From: Neurospora tetraspora
Lineage: Eukaryota > Ascomycota > Sordariomycetes > Sordariales > Sordariaceae
Length of the DNA: 64,000 bases
Assembly: GCF_033439725.1 (NCBI RefSeq)
Contig: NW_026944386.1
Location: 2,666,001-2,730,000, forward strand
Direction of reading: 5' to 3'
Positions 11,584 to 21,074 of this stretch are shown here, piece after piece. Positions within the stretch are counted from its first letter, which is position 1; each line of letters begins with the position of its first letter. Below the pieces are notes generated by a model. It was not told the origin of the DNA. It was given only the letters and a program-made list of their open reading frames with translations, and did no database searches. Made by a program: the position numbers and the translations under genes.

Positions 11584-13590
11584 ATGAGTAGTCCGTCGTC
11601 CATCCGGACGCTTAATCACCTGAAAGCACGTGGCAAAGCCATCGGTGTTTGTCGACCATTATCCAACTCGATTATTGGGTATTTCACGTCCAAGCTCAGC
11701 AGGTTCAAGGTTCAACTACGGACATTTACAAAGGGGCCAACAATTCTTTCACAAGAGGCGAGCAAAATGGTGCACAAGCCGGCAAACTACGACCGGTGGC
11801 CGAAGGAGAGCCTGGTCAAGCGGGTGATGGAGCTAGAGGAGGAGCTGAAAAGGAGGGGGCAGGCCCCGGAGTCTCAAAGGCAGGAGAGGGCCCTCGCCGC
11901 CGCGGTAACTTCGATAGAAGCCGACTTGAAGGCTGCCGAGAAGAAGAAGAAAAAGGCTGCCAAGTTCGACCCGGGGAAGTACTCGACCCGCTTGATCGCG
12001 CTCAAGTTCGCCTACCTCGGCAAGAACTACAATGGCTTCGAGTATCAGTCGTCGGCCAAGATGCCGAGCATCGAGGAGGAACTGTGGAAGGCGCTTGTCA
12101 AGAGCTGCCTCATTTTCCCTGAAAGACCAGACGAGGTTGATTTTGGTCCCTGGGAGTACTCCAAGTGTGGACGGACGGATAGGGGCGTCAGCGCTTTCGG
12201 TCAGGTTATCGGGATTCGAGTAAGGAGTAACAAGCCGCTGCCGAAGGAGGAGGTAGAACAGACTGGAGGAAATGGCGGGGACGACGTTGTGATGGCCGAG
12301 GCCGCTCAGCAGCAAGCAGAGGCAGAGGGGGAAAAGGCCGCCGCTACCGACGTAGACCACAAAAAGCCCGAATGGGATCCCATCGCCGACGAGATCCCCT
12401 ACTGCAGGGTGCTCAACCGGCTGCTGCCCCCGGACATCAGGGTCATGGCCTGGGCGCCCGTTCTCCCGCCCGACTTCTCCGCCCGATTCTCCTGCCGCGA
12501 GCGACAGTACCGGTACTTCTTCACGCAGCCAGCCTTCGCGCCGATGCCCTCCTCGCTGGAGCAGCCTCTGGCTTCATCGGGCCAGAAGAGCGGCGGCAAG
12601 CAAGGCTGGCTCGACATCGACAAGATGCGCGAGGCCGCCAAGATGTTCGAGGGCGTGCACGACTTCCGCAACTTCTGCAAGATCGACCCGGGCAAGCAGA
12701 TCACCAACTTCAGCCGGCGCATCTTCGAGTCCGACATTGTCGAGGTGAAAGACGTTGAATCCGATCTGCCGTACCTGGGCCTGCCCGAGTTTCAGCCGCC
12801 GGCCGGTAGTGACGGGTCGCATCCCAAGGTGTACTACTTCCACGTGCGCGGCTCGGCCTTCCTGTGGCATCAGATCCGCCACATGGTGGCCGTCCTTTTT
12901 CTCGTAGGCCAGGGCCTCGAGCCGCCTTCGATTGTCCAGCAGTTGCTCGATGTGGAGAAGAACCCGCGCAAGCCGAACTACGTGATGGCCGATGAGGTTC
13001 CCCTGGTTCTGTGGGATTGCATCTTCCCCAAGCTGTCCGACGAGGAAGCCAACGCTGTTGTTCCTGGTAGCAGCGGCGACGGCAAGGACTCGCACGACCC
13101 GGAGGCCGAGGGCGATGTCGAAATGGTCGACTCCATCGACTGGGTCTGGATGGGCGAGGACGACCCGATGAGCCTGTACGGCGCGCAGGGCCTTGTGACC
13201 GAGCTCTGGGGCACCTGGCGCGAGAGGAAGATGGACGAGATCTTGGCGAACCGGCTGCTGAACTTTGTGGCTACCAAGCCGGATATCGAGCGGAAATTGA
13301 TCAAGGGCGCTTCTTCTGCGCCGCCCAAGGGAATCAAGAAGGTCTACGAGGGAGGAAACAAGGCCCAGTTCAGAGGCTCGTATACCCCGCTGTTCAAGAG
13401 GCAGTTGTTGGCTTCGGCGAAGGAGGTCAATGATAAGTATGCGCAAGGGTTTGGATTCAAGGACGCGGAGGAGATGACTAAGACGAAGAACTGGAGGAGC
13501 GCGATTAGGGAGCAGAAGGATAAGAATAAGAAGGGTGGACGGTCGAAGGTTGGGGGTGCGGAAACGCCTGCTGAGGAGTCTTCTAGCTGA
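11584..13590 (+). CDS. PUS3: tRNA pseudouridine synthase Deg1/Pus3 (Psi38/Psi39)
   Basis: Converts uridine 38 and 39 of the tRNA anticodon arm to pseudouridine (TruA family). One exon encodes 668 residues. The catalytic motif KCGRTDRGVSAFGQ places the nucleophile at about Asp199. CRERQYRYFF, FEGVHDFRNFCKID and FLWHQIRHM are further TruA/Pus3 signatures. A Lys/Glu coiled coil precedes the domain, an acidic insert of ~40 residues lies after the first domain half, and the C terminus is Lys-rich. There are two plausible starts. The ATG at 11584 adds 61 residues with many Arg/Lys/Ser and no acidic residue in the first 57, like a mitochondrial presequence. The ATG at 11767 (GCAAAATGG context) starts a cytosolic/nuclear form MVHKPANYDRWPKES. 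Yeast Deg1 is known to act on cytosolic and mitochondrial tRNAs. The transposon end of island A is 16 bp upstream of the first ATG. Confidence 0.93.
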   Translation: MSSPSSIRTLNHLKARGKAIGVCRPLSNSIIGYFTSKLSRFKVQLRTFTKGPTILSQEASKMVHKPANYDRWPKESLVKRVMELEEELKRRGQAPESQRQERALAAAVTSIEADLKAAEKKKKKAAKFDPGKYSTRLIALKFAYLGKNYNGFEYQSSAKMPSIEEELWKALVKSCLIFPERPDEVDFGPWEYSKCGRTDRGVSAFGQVIGIRVRSNKPLPKEEVEQTGGNGGDDVVMAEAAQQQAEAEGEKAAATDVDHKKPEWDPIADEIPYCRVLNRLLPPDIRVMAWAPVLPPDFSARFSCRERQYRYFFTQPAFAPMPSSLEQPLASSGQKSGGKQGWLDIDKMREAAKMFEGVHDFRNFCKIDPGKQITNFSRRIFESDIVEVKDVESDLPYLGLPEFQPPAGSDGSHPKVYYFHVRGSAFLWHQIRHMVAVLFLVGQGLEPPSIVQQLLDVEKNPRKPNYVMADEVPLVLWDCIFPKLSDEEANAVVPGSSGDGKDSHDPEAEGDVEMVDSIDWVWMGEDDPMSLYGAQGLVTELWGTWRERKMDEILANRLLNFVATKPDIERKLIKGASSAPPKGIKKVYEGGNKAQFRGSYTPLFKRQLLASAKEVNDKYAQGFGFKDAEEMTKTKNWRSAIREQKDKNKKGGRSKVGGAETPAEESSS

Positions 13591-14364
13591 GCGGCTCTGG
13601 GTTTAGGATAGCAAACATGCAAGAATCAATGCTACTCGGCAGCTACAGCACAAGTGCAAAGAAACCATGGGCACGTCGCGGTCACCGTCGAGATACTGAA
13701 GTGAAATGATCCATCCACGTCCAGATGGGATGTTCTGACGCTGTCCTGAATATAGGCCACCGAAGCGCGCCAAAAAAAAAGAGGACCGATATTCCACAAT
13801 AACGTGCTCCAAGTTCGATGAAACTCGATACCTCATTCCCTAATCCGCCACTAGTCAAGCGGTCGATTTTGTAGACCTGACGAGTAGCAGAGAGGCCTGG
13901 GTCACGCAAATACATGGGGTTTTGATTCGAATCAGACCGGAAGACACCCCGTGCTATCTGGCAGTCAACGAATGAAAAGGGAATGGTGTTGGTCCATCTT
14001 CTGTTTCTCTGTCACAATTCAACGTTATTGTCAGCCACCCAGAAGAAAGGAAAACTCTTTCACTTGAGTCTTCGAACATATTCCACCACATTGGCAGCCG
14101 AGCGTTCTTGCATACGGGCGTATCGAGGAGGACAGCCACATGTGTGTCATTACCGTCGCTAAGGTAGTGCTGTTATTTGATCGGAAGGTGTCTGCGATGT
14201 AATAACAGATACGCAAGAAAAAGAGGTATATAGCAATGGCAGATAGATGATATAGGTATTTGAACACCACTGCAATAAACCAAAGTAAACAAAAAACGCC
14301 CGCCCCGCTCTCAGTAACTTTGCAACAAAGCTTCCTACCAGCTCCCACATAATATAGGAGCAAA
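13591..14364. other. Intergenic region between convergent Pus3 and PIG-H genes
   Basis: About 770 bp holding the 3' ends of both genes and one isolated copy of the island A terminus at 13853-13886. No gene seen. Confidence 0.5.
13853..13886 (+). repeat. Solo copy of the island A terminal sequence
   Basis: Positions 13861-13886 repeat the outer 24 bp of the island A terminus plus the flanking TA. The preceding CTAGTCA also resembles the sequence just inside the element's left end. Orientation is that of the right end. I found no partner inverted repeat between 13590 and 13850, so this is a terminus relic, not a complete short element. Confidence 0.75.
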
Positions 14365-15180
14365 TTAACCCCCCTTCTCATCCCCTCTCCCACTCCCATT
14401 ATTCCCATTCCCACCTCTCCACGCCCCATTCCCACCATGACTCCCACTCCCACCGCCGGCCCCCGCGCTCAAAACCGGTCCATCCTTCTCATACAAACAC
14501 CCTCTCGCGCCCCTCCACACCCTCTCAACAATCTTCCGTCTCGGCAACAATCTCGGAAAGCAAACCACGACATCCTCCTCGCCCTCCACCACAATCACCA
14601 AGTAATACCTGACCTCAAACCCTTTAAACGCCTCGTTGATCAAGATATCCTGTATTTTTTCGGTCGGTATGAACCGCGTCCTCTTCATAAACGTTCCTCC
14701 CCCCAAGCGGAAAAAGTTACCTCCGCCGACGCTGCTGGACATTTGGATGCCCAGCCCTCGCAGGACCAGGAGGGATTCGGTGGTGTGGATCCGCGCGAAC
14801 AGGGCCATGTATGCTGTGACGAAAGAGAGAGCGAGGACGGCGTAGGGCGGGAGGGAGACGGCGAGGGAGGCGAGGGATTGGCCGGGGCGGGAAACGTAGA
14901 GGAGGTGCAGGATGTGGAGGAGGAAGTTGTTGAGGTCGAAGTCGAGGAGGGAGTACCCGGTGCCCGAAGGGAAGATGGGCGGTGGTGGGCCGGCGGGAGG
15001 GGAGAAGAAGGCCGAGTAGATGCCGATTATGACGGAGAGGACGGCGATGAAGCGCAGGCAGAGGACGCCGAACAAAGCGGCTCGGAGGGGGAGGGTTAAG
15101 GGCGGGCAGGTGGTTAGGGTGAATTCGGCGGTGGTGGGCGAGGGACGCCGGATGGTGAGGTAGGGTGTTGTTGTGAGCAT
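14365..15180 (-). CDS. GPI15: GPI-GlcNAc transferase subunit PIG-H/Gpi15
   Basis: This is a subunit of the ER complex that moves GlcNAc from UDP-GlcNAc to phosphatidylinositol, the first step of GPI-anchor synthesis. The 271-residue product has a hydrophobic helix LFGVLCLRFIAVLSVIIGIY near residue 35 and a second hydrophobic segment around 115-135. The PIG-H domain follows: TESLLVLRGLGIQ, then RFIPTEKIQDILINEAFKGF and a Val-rich strand ending in CFPRLLPRRKIVERVW. The last 35 residues are Gly/Ser/Asn-rich. An in-frame ATG at 15291 would add 37 residues rich in Arg and His; 15180 is preferred because MLTTTPYLTIRRPSP resembles a normal cytosolic start. Confidence 0.9.
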   Translation of the reverse strand: MLTTTPYLTIRRPSPTTAEFTLTTCPPLTLPLRAALFGVLCLRFIAVLSVIIGIYSAFFSPPAGPPPPIFPSGTGYSLLDFDLNNFLLHILHLLYVSRPGQSLASLAVSLPPYAVLALSFVTAYMALFARIHTTESLLVLRGLGIQMSSSVGGGNFFRLGGGTFMKRTRFIPTEKIQDILINEAFKGFEVRYYLVIVVEGEEDVVVCFPRLLPRRKIVERVWRGARGCLYEKDGPVLSAGAGGGSGSHGGNGAWRGGNGNNGSGRGDEKGG

Positions 15181-17287
15181 TTTCGGTGTTTGACGGTATT
15201 CATTCGGTCGTGTATGTGTAGATTCGTGTTGTGGTTCTCGTAACGAGCGAACGGCCGTTCGAGCGCAAAGCTCTCTCTCGTGGTGTCGCAACCCCTTAAG
15301 GTCTGTTTCTGTGCAAGTCGAGATGGTCAGCTACACGGAGAAACGCAATTGAGAGAGGAAAACGGGTTGAAACAGTACTTGGTTATCACCTGTGCATCTT
15401 GTGTGTATGCAATCTACCTGGACCGGTTTTAGGTCAACAGACTTTTGCGTCCTTGACTTCTACTATCGTTGGCGACTTGGAGTTTGGTTCGTTAAACTCC
15501 ATGCCAGTTCTCGAGACCAAGCGCGACAGTCGCGACCACTCCACTCCATCATCTCCAAATCCTTATCTTATCATCTCCCTCTTGGCACCGAGCACAGACC
15601 ATCAGCCCACTGTAGCACCCACAAGGTGCCGCCCACTGCCCCCAGACCCTTGGTTTGGGGTATATGTATTAGATCGAACGACCACACTTTCGACTGTAAT
15701 GGTCAAGGTGGGTTTGAAGGCACTTGATTTTCTCAATGTCTCTATTCCATGTCCAAATCTGGAAGCCCAGCGGCGCCCAGCACGAACCTTGCGGTGGTCA
15801 CCCACTCGCACGGGTAGCCTGCGACTTGCTGCGCGTGGCCCTAAGCAATGAAGATGACACTTGAGGGAGGTTCCACTCTGCAGAGGCATCTTCACCGTCA
15901 GGTGGCGCGCTGGATTACGATCGCTGGGGGTTTGGGATAGAGCGTTGAGATGGAGATGTCGACTCCTATTTTTTTTGCACTTTTTCGGTTTTTTTGCTTG
16001 GTGGTAATGAGTTGAGGAAATAAATAAATGCTGGGCGATTGAGACATGATCTTTTTGGTTTTTGTACTTCCCAGTGATGATAGGAAAAACGAATTGAACG
16101 TATGTCTCCAGCTGGAGTTGAACACCTGTTGAGGGTGGAGACGTCCATCGCGATGCATGTTTTGGTGTTGTTGGTTTGCGCTGAGCATCCAACGCAGCCA
16201 TAACGGCGCACGAGAGCATCTTGGTTAGCAACTAGGCGATTGAAGGGGGAAAGACGAGATATATTGGCAAAAGTCATTGACACTGCCCGTTATGACTTTC
16301 TCTTCTCACATTACTTTCCGGTCCTGTAAGTGAATGCTGGTAATTGCCCCAAAGCATTTGGACTTGTATTTTGGTGGCATTGCATTTTCTGCCTGGGAGT
16401 TAGGCATGCGAGATGAGAGGTTGCGTATATACCCAGTCAAACAATCTGTCAATAAAACCAGTCACCGAAAATTATGTAAGACTATGATGGCATGTTACCG
16501 CATTGTTGTATGTGTTTGACCAGTTGATGAGGTTAATGAACGTTGGCCGGCCGGCTAATGAGCATGACCACGTAGGCACTTGTGCTTCATTTTCAAGTCT
16601 TCCTCTACAACATTTCCCTCTGTACCATGATTACATTCAACATAAATGCTCCAATCCTGGGAGTCAAACTCATCGAACACTCTTCTTGGTGTCACGGGGA
16701 TCTACGAAGAATACTGGATACGGGGCGCCATGGTTATGAAGCCAGTGTATCTGTTGTATTCTAAGTAATAATGATAATAGGAAGAAGAGGAAGGTCTGGA
16801 AGCCAGGGCCCAGCCCAGCTTAATTACTGGGCTGGCAACAAAGGTTCTAAGAACCTTTGTCCCAAGCCTGGCAACCAGAACCTCCATGACTATTCTACAA
16901 GGTGCTGGAAACCTGGAAACCCCAGGTTTCCTGTATCACTTGGCCTCCGGGAACCTCATCATTACAACCTCCCTTAAGCTTCAGTCCAAATGGTTATAAG
17001 CGCTTGTTTACCCACTTCGTAGGCTTTAGGATGAGTTTGATCTTTGATACAGTTGTGAGTGTCAGACGAATAATGACCATGCCACTACCGATGTCATTGT
17101 CATCTTCTCCGACCCCGTTCATTTCCCTGCTATCCGTCCCTCCCTCCATCCATCCATCCTTCCCTGTTTTCCTTTTTGCCTTTGGTAGTACATAACCTTT
17201 CTTGGAATTCCGGCTACATCCACAACGCCTTGCTCTTCATTTCCTTTTCCGTCCTTCTTTCCTCCCTTCCTCACTTCTCTACCCGTA
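15181..17287. other. Intergenic, no supported gene; contains a cluster of perfect hairpins
   Basis: About 2.1 kb upstream of PIG-H and downstream of the GTPase-RasGEF gene. A frame of 209 codons at 15602-16231 on the minus strand has no recognisable motif. The stretch 16810-16931 holds three inverted repeats listed separately. Confidence 0.5.
16810..16931. repeat. Cluster of three near-perfect inverted repeats
   Basis: Hairpin 1 is 16810-16835 (9-bp stem CCAGCCCAG, 8-nt loop). Hairpin 2 is 16838-16860 (11-bp stem ACAAAGGTTCT around a single A). Hairpin 3 is 16907-16931 (10-bp stem GGAAACCTGG, 5-nt loop). All stems are perfect. Role unknown. Confidence 0.85.
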
Positions 17288-20200
17288 TTAAGATTTGCTT
17301 ACGAGCCACGCGAATTTCTTCCTGGTGGTTGACTCGCCGCCTGTTGTCGGCTCTACTTGTATACTTCGCTGGTAGATATCCTGTTAAGAGAAAGAACGGG
17401 TTAGCAATGATCTTTCCCGCAGATGTAGGTTTGTCGTTCCAGAGGGAATTCTCATTCAAAGAAGCAAGACGGACAGATCCGGCAAATTAATGAAATGCAG
17501 GGGTAGTCCTCAGGGGCAAAGGGGGAAACAAAGAAGGTACTGAAGCAGAAGAGGACAAACTGAGCGGTAGGAAGGGGAAATTTTGTGTGAGAAAAAAAAA
17601 GACTAACCTCTTCATCCGTCGGCATGTTCATGTCAAGAATCAACTCCCTACTAGGCTCGTGCTTGGTCAAGTTCGGATACGGCTGTCCCTGACTCCTCAA
17701 TACGGGCAGCAACACCTCCCCAAGCACCTCGTACTTCTTCCAATTAATCCGATCATTATTCGGTCCCACAAACGTCCTGCTTCCCTCCTCCGCCGAGACG
17801 AGATCACGTCTGTGCAAGGGGATGAACGGAATCCTCGGTAGCGGCGTGTTCTCCCACGCCAACCGGTAAGCAAAGTGACTCTTTTGCGTGCCCATGAGCA
17901 GGACCAGCCGGGCGAACCGCTTCTGCACGTCTTGCGAGACTAAATTTCGCGTCTGCGCGAGTCGGTGGATGGCGGTGCCGTTGATACCAGCCAACACGGC
18001 GGCCAGGCCGTTGTAGTTGTTCAGCGTGCGCAGTCGCTGGGCGATGACCATGAACCGTTCTAGGCAGGGCGCGCGGTGTTTGGCCTTGTCGCGGATGAGG
18101 ATCATGTTGGAGACCCATTGGGCGATGTGATTGAAGTGGGAAACCATGCGGTTGACGTTCTTGAGACTGCGGCACTTCTCCTTCTGGTCGGCGGGCAGAC
18201 TGACGTGGCGTACCATGTCGCGTATGCGGATGGAGCTGAACATGATCCAATCGATGCGGGTGATCTCGTCGGCGACTATATCGGGGTCGATGTCCATGAA
18301 GGTGTGATAGTGGGACTTGTTCAGCGGTAGATGCGGAGAGGGTACCAAGGCCGCGGCTTCGCGCTCGTAGTCTTCGATGGAATGGTACGTGAATTTTGCT
18401 GTCGGATCAGCCCCCGAGAGGTCTGAGCTGTGTGATGGACGTCGACGATCATACGCGCCCGACTCGTCAATCTGCAATGAAGTCACAGACTCGGCGAGTC
18501 TCCGCCCCACGTCCCTGCCCGCCTCCTCGTCATCTTCGTCGACCGGGTCCGCCCTTGCCCACCAGGTGTCATCGTCATCCACCACCTTTTGCTCCAGGTT
18601 CCCCTTCATCTGGCGGGCTGCTGCGGAAAAGATTTGGTTCGTTGCCAAGTCGCTTATTAGTCCTTCCAATCTCCTCCTCGTTGCTGGTCGGGCAAAGTCT
18701 CCGGGGTAAAGAGAAAGCCATTTCGCGACAACCTCAATAACGCGCATCTGGCTTTCAATGCTCAGCAAAGAGGGCATGTCCGTGTCGTCCCTTAAGCGGT
18801 CCAGCCGCGAAAGGAGCGCGCTCATTAGCTCGCAGGGCGTAGCGAACTTTCTATATAAGCACAGAAAAATGTCGGCAAAGCTGGTGTCCGCCCTCGTCAT
18901 CTTTGGAGCTATAATCCTGTCGATAAGCTCATCGAAGGTGACGCCCGCAAGTTTCGGAGCCTCGTCTTCCAGATAATCCTGATTGCGCGCCATTATGGCT
19001 ACATCGTCCGACAAGCGGTGGCTTTCTGGATCCGACTCTTCAACATCTAAGAAGGATCCCGATCCTTTCTCCAACCGTATCCCTGGTGTACGTAGCGTGC
19101 CGGACAATGCGTGTGGAGCACCATCCTCGGGGATGTCTGATGGTTGCGGGCTGGAAGTGCCGTATTGTGCATGTAGATATTCCATTCTCGGCGACCTCGA
19201 AAGTTGGGATCTCTGGTGAGAACCGTCGCCGCTAGGAGGCGCAAAGCCCTTCAGGAGCGAAAAGTCGGAGCTTGCTCTACTGTGTTTGCTGTGCTGGCTG
19301 ATGGGACGACCGTTGACTTCGGGGGGAGCATCCAGGTTGGCGGCTGAAGCAGCTCTTCGTCTCGAAGCCGACCTTTGCGGCCTCTCTTGCGCTTCTGCTC
19401 GGGCGACACGTTAGCCCTGTCCTGTGGGATACTCTATGTCTTGTGTTCCTAGGGTAACGAACAGAGGCCTCCTGTTCATGGAGCACCAGAATGGAGCCAT
19501 GGCGGATGAACGGGGGCAATAGTAGCGTGGAAAGGCAAGCATGTGCTATCTTGCACGTACCTCTTCTGCTGGCCAGGATGGCGTCGATCATGGTCAAGAG
19601 GGTTTCACGAGCGCCGCCGGGAATATTGGACGAGATCCTCAGATGGGCAACACACGAGGTATAGCTGTGTGCTACGGCGTTCATATCCACCTGCCGTATG
19701 CTCGCAGGGGTATCACATTTCGTCGCGACAAGTATGGTTGGTATGGAGGCGTTGGCCAGGAAAGCTGCGGCACAGGCGGGTATTGTCAGACAAGTGTCTC
19801 TTATTGTGAAGGGGAAAGCTGAAGAAGCTCACTCATGGCTGGGGAGACATCGTGGATGCTGTCCGTGTTGGTGACGTCGTACAGAATCAGGGCGCCGTCG
19901 GGCATGGGGGGGAGCATATGGCCGTCTATTTGCTTGGGCCATTGTATCGACTGGCCGGGGTCAAGGTCTTTGAAGCCGTCAAGGTCAATTTCTACGAGGG
20001 TGACGAGGTATCTGGTGCCATCGATTTCCATGCGCAGGGTCGAGATGTTTAGCTCGGGCGGTCGTTGCAGGCGGAAAGCTCGCTGGACGAAGGAGGATTT
20101 GCCCGCGCCGTAGGCGCCAATGACGGCAATGTTTATGGATGCCATGGCACGTCTCGATCGCGAATGATCGAACTTGTGAAACCAAGTCATGCCATGTCAG

Positions 20201-21074
20201 TTCAAAGAAAACGAAAGGTATGGTATGTAAGGTGGTAGGTAGTATGCGGGAGGCTCACCCACGGTGTTGGGCTGTCGACTCTCAGAGACTCTTTGCGAGG
20301 CGGAGGCCACGGTTGTTGCGGATCATTGCGATTATAGCTATAAGTCGACTCGGACGGGGGATTGGGAATAGGACCCGGACTCGGACTGGGCGCCTGACTG
20401 GGTATCGGCCTAGGATTGGTGGCAGTGTCTGTGGTATGGGTATTGGGCGCGCCAACGGGTTGGCAGACGAAGGGATCGTCGAGAATGGCAGAAGCAAAGG
20501 AGTCGCGGTAATTGGAGGAGGGGCCGGGGCCGGGATAGTCGTCGTCGTCGGCTGGCAGCAAAAAGGTGCCCTCGGAGACGAAGAGCGATGGCGTTGCTGA
20601 GGTCGGCTGTGTTGTTGACGAGATGGCAGCGGCAGAAGCGGAAGTAGCGGTTGTGGCGTCGTCGAGATTGGTGGTCTTGTTGGTGTTTGCGGAGATGGGA
20701 GACAGCAGAGGGGGGAATTGGTGGTCCTGGTGGAGGAGATGCGGATCGGCAGCACCCGCCGAGCTTGGCGATGGAGTGGTCAAGGTGGTGTCTAGTTCTG
20801 TACAATACAGTGGCAGTTCAAACTCGATGGACGCAGACAGATCGGCCGGCAGCTCCAGGTCCAGGTCCAAAAAGTTGGGGAGCTTGGGGAGGAGCTCGGG
20901 CAATTGGGGATCGTGAGCTTCAGCGTGACTAGCAGACCCCTTGAGACCCAGCATTTGCTTGACTTGCCTGATCAGCCGGAATTGCGACTGCGACGGTTCA
21001 ACGTCTGAATGCGACGGCGACTGCTCCAGCGGGTGGCCTGCCAGTGGTTCCGACAGTGGTTCCGACATGGGCAC
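17288..21074 (-). CDS. Small-GTPase domain fused to Ras guanine-nucleotide exchange factor (RasGEF)
   Basis: Five exons (20259-21074, 19833-20172, 19561-19764, 17608-19394, 17288-17380) join in phase to 1079 residues; every junction has GT-AG ends. Residues 1-272 are Pro/Ser/Thr-rich and look disordered. Residues ~283-450 form a Ras-like domain: P-loop GAYGAGKSS (291-299), DGALILYDVTN, and TKCD (400-403) as the base-recognition motif. Residues ~604-698 are the RasGEF N-terminal (REM) domain (FADIFLCLYRKFATPCELMS). Residues ~823-1055 are the catalytic CDC25 domain, with IDWIMFSSIRIRDMV, FNHIAQWVSNMILI and RLRTLNNYNGLAAVLAGING. It should activate a Ras/Rap-type GTPase at a membrane. The fused GTPase domain has a degenerate switch II and may be regulatory. 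Merging of two genes is unlikely because the phases agree across all four introns and the second part has no clear start of its own. Confidence 0.85.

Noticed and set aside
12574-13446. 290-codon open frame on the minus strand
   Set aside because: Antisense shadow of Pus3 caused by GC-rich third positions; no motif.
14437-15099. 220-codon open frame on the plus strand
   Set aside because: Antisense to PIG-H; Glu/Gly-rich shadow.
15602-16231. 209-codon open frame on the minus strand
   Set aside because: No motif or codon bias, and no splice partners; left as intergenic.
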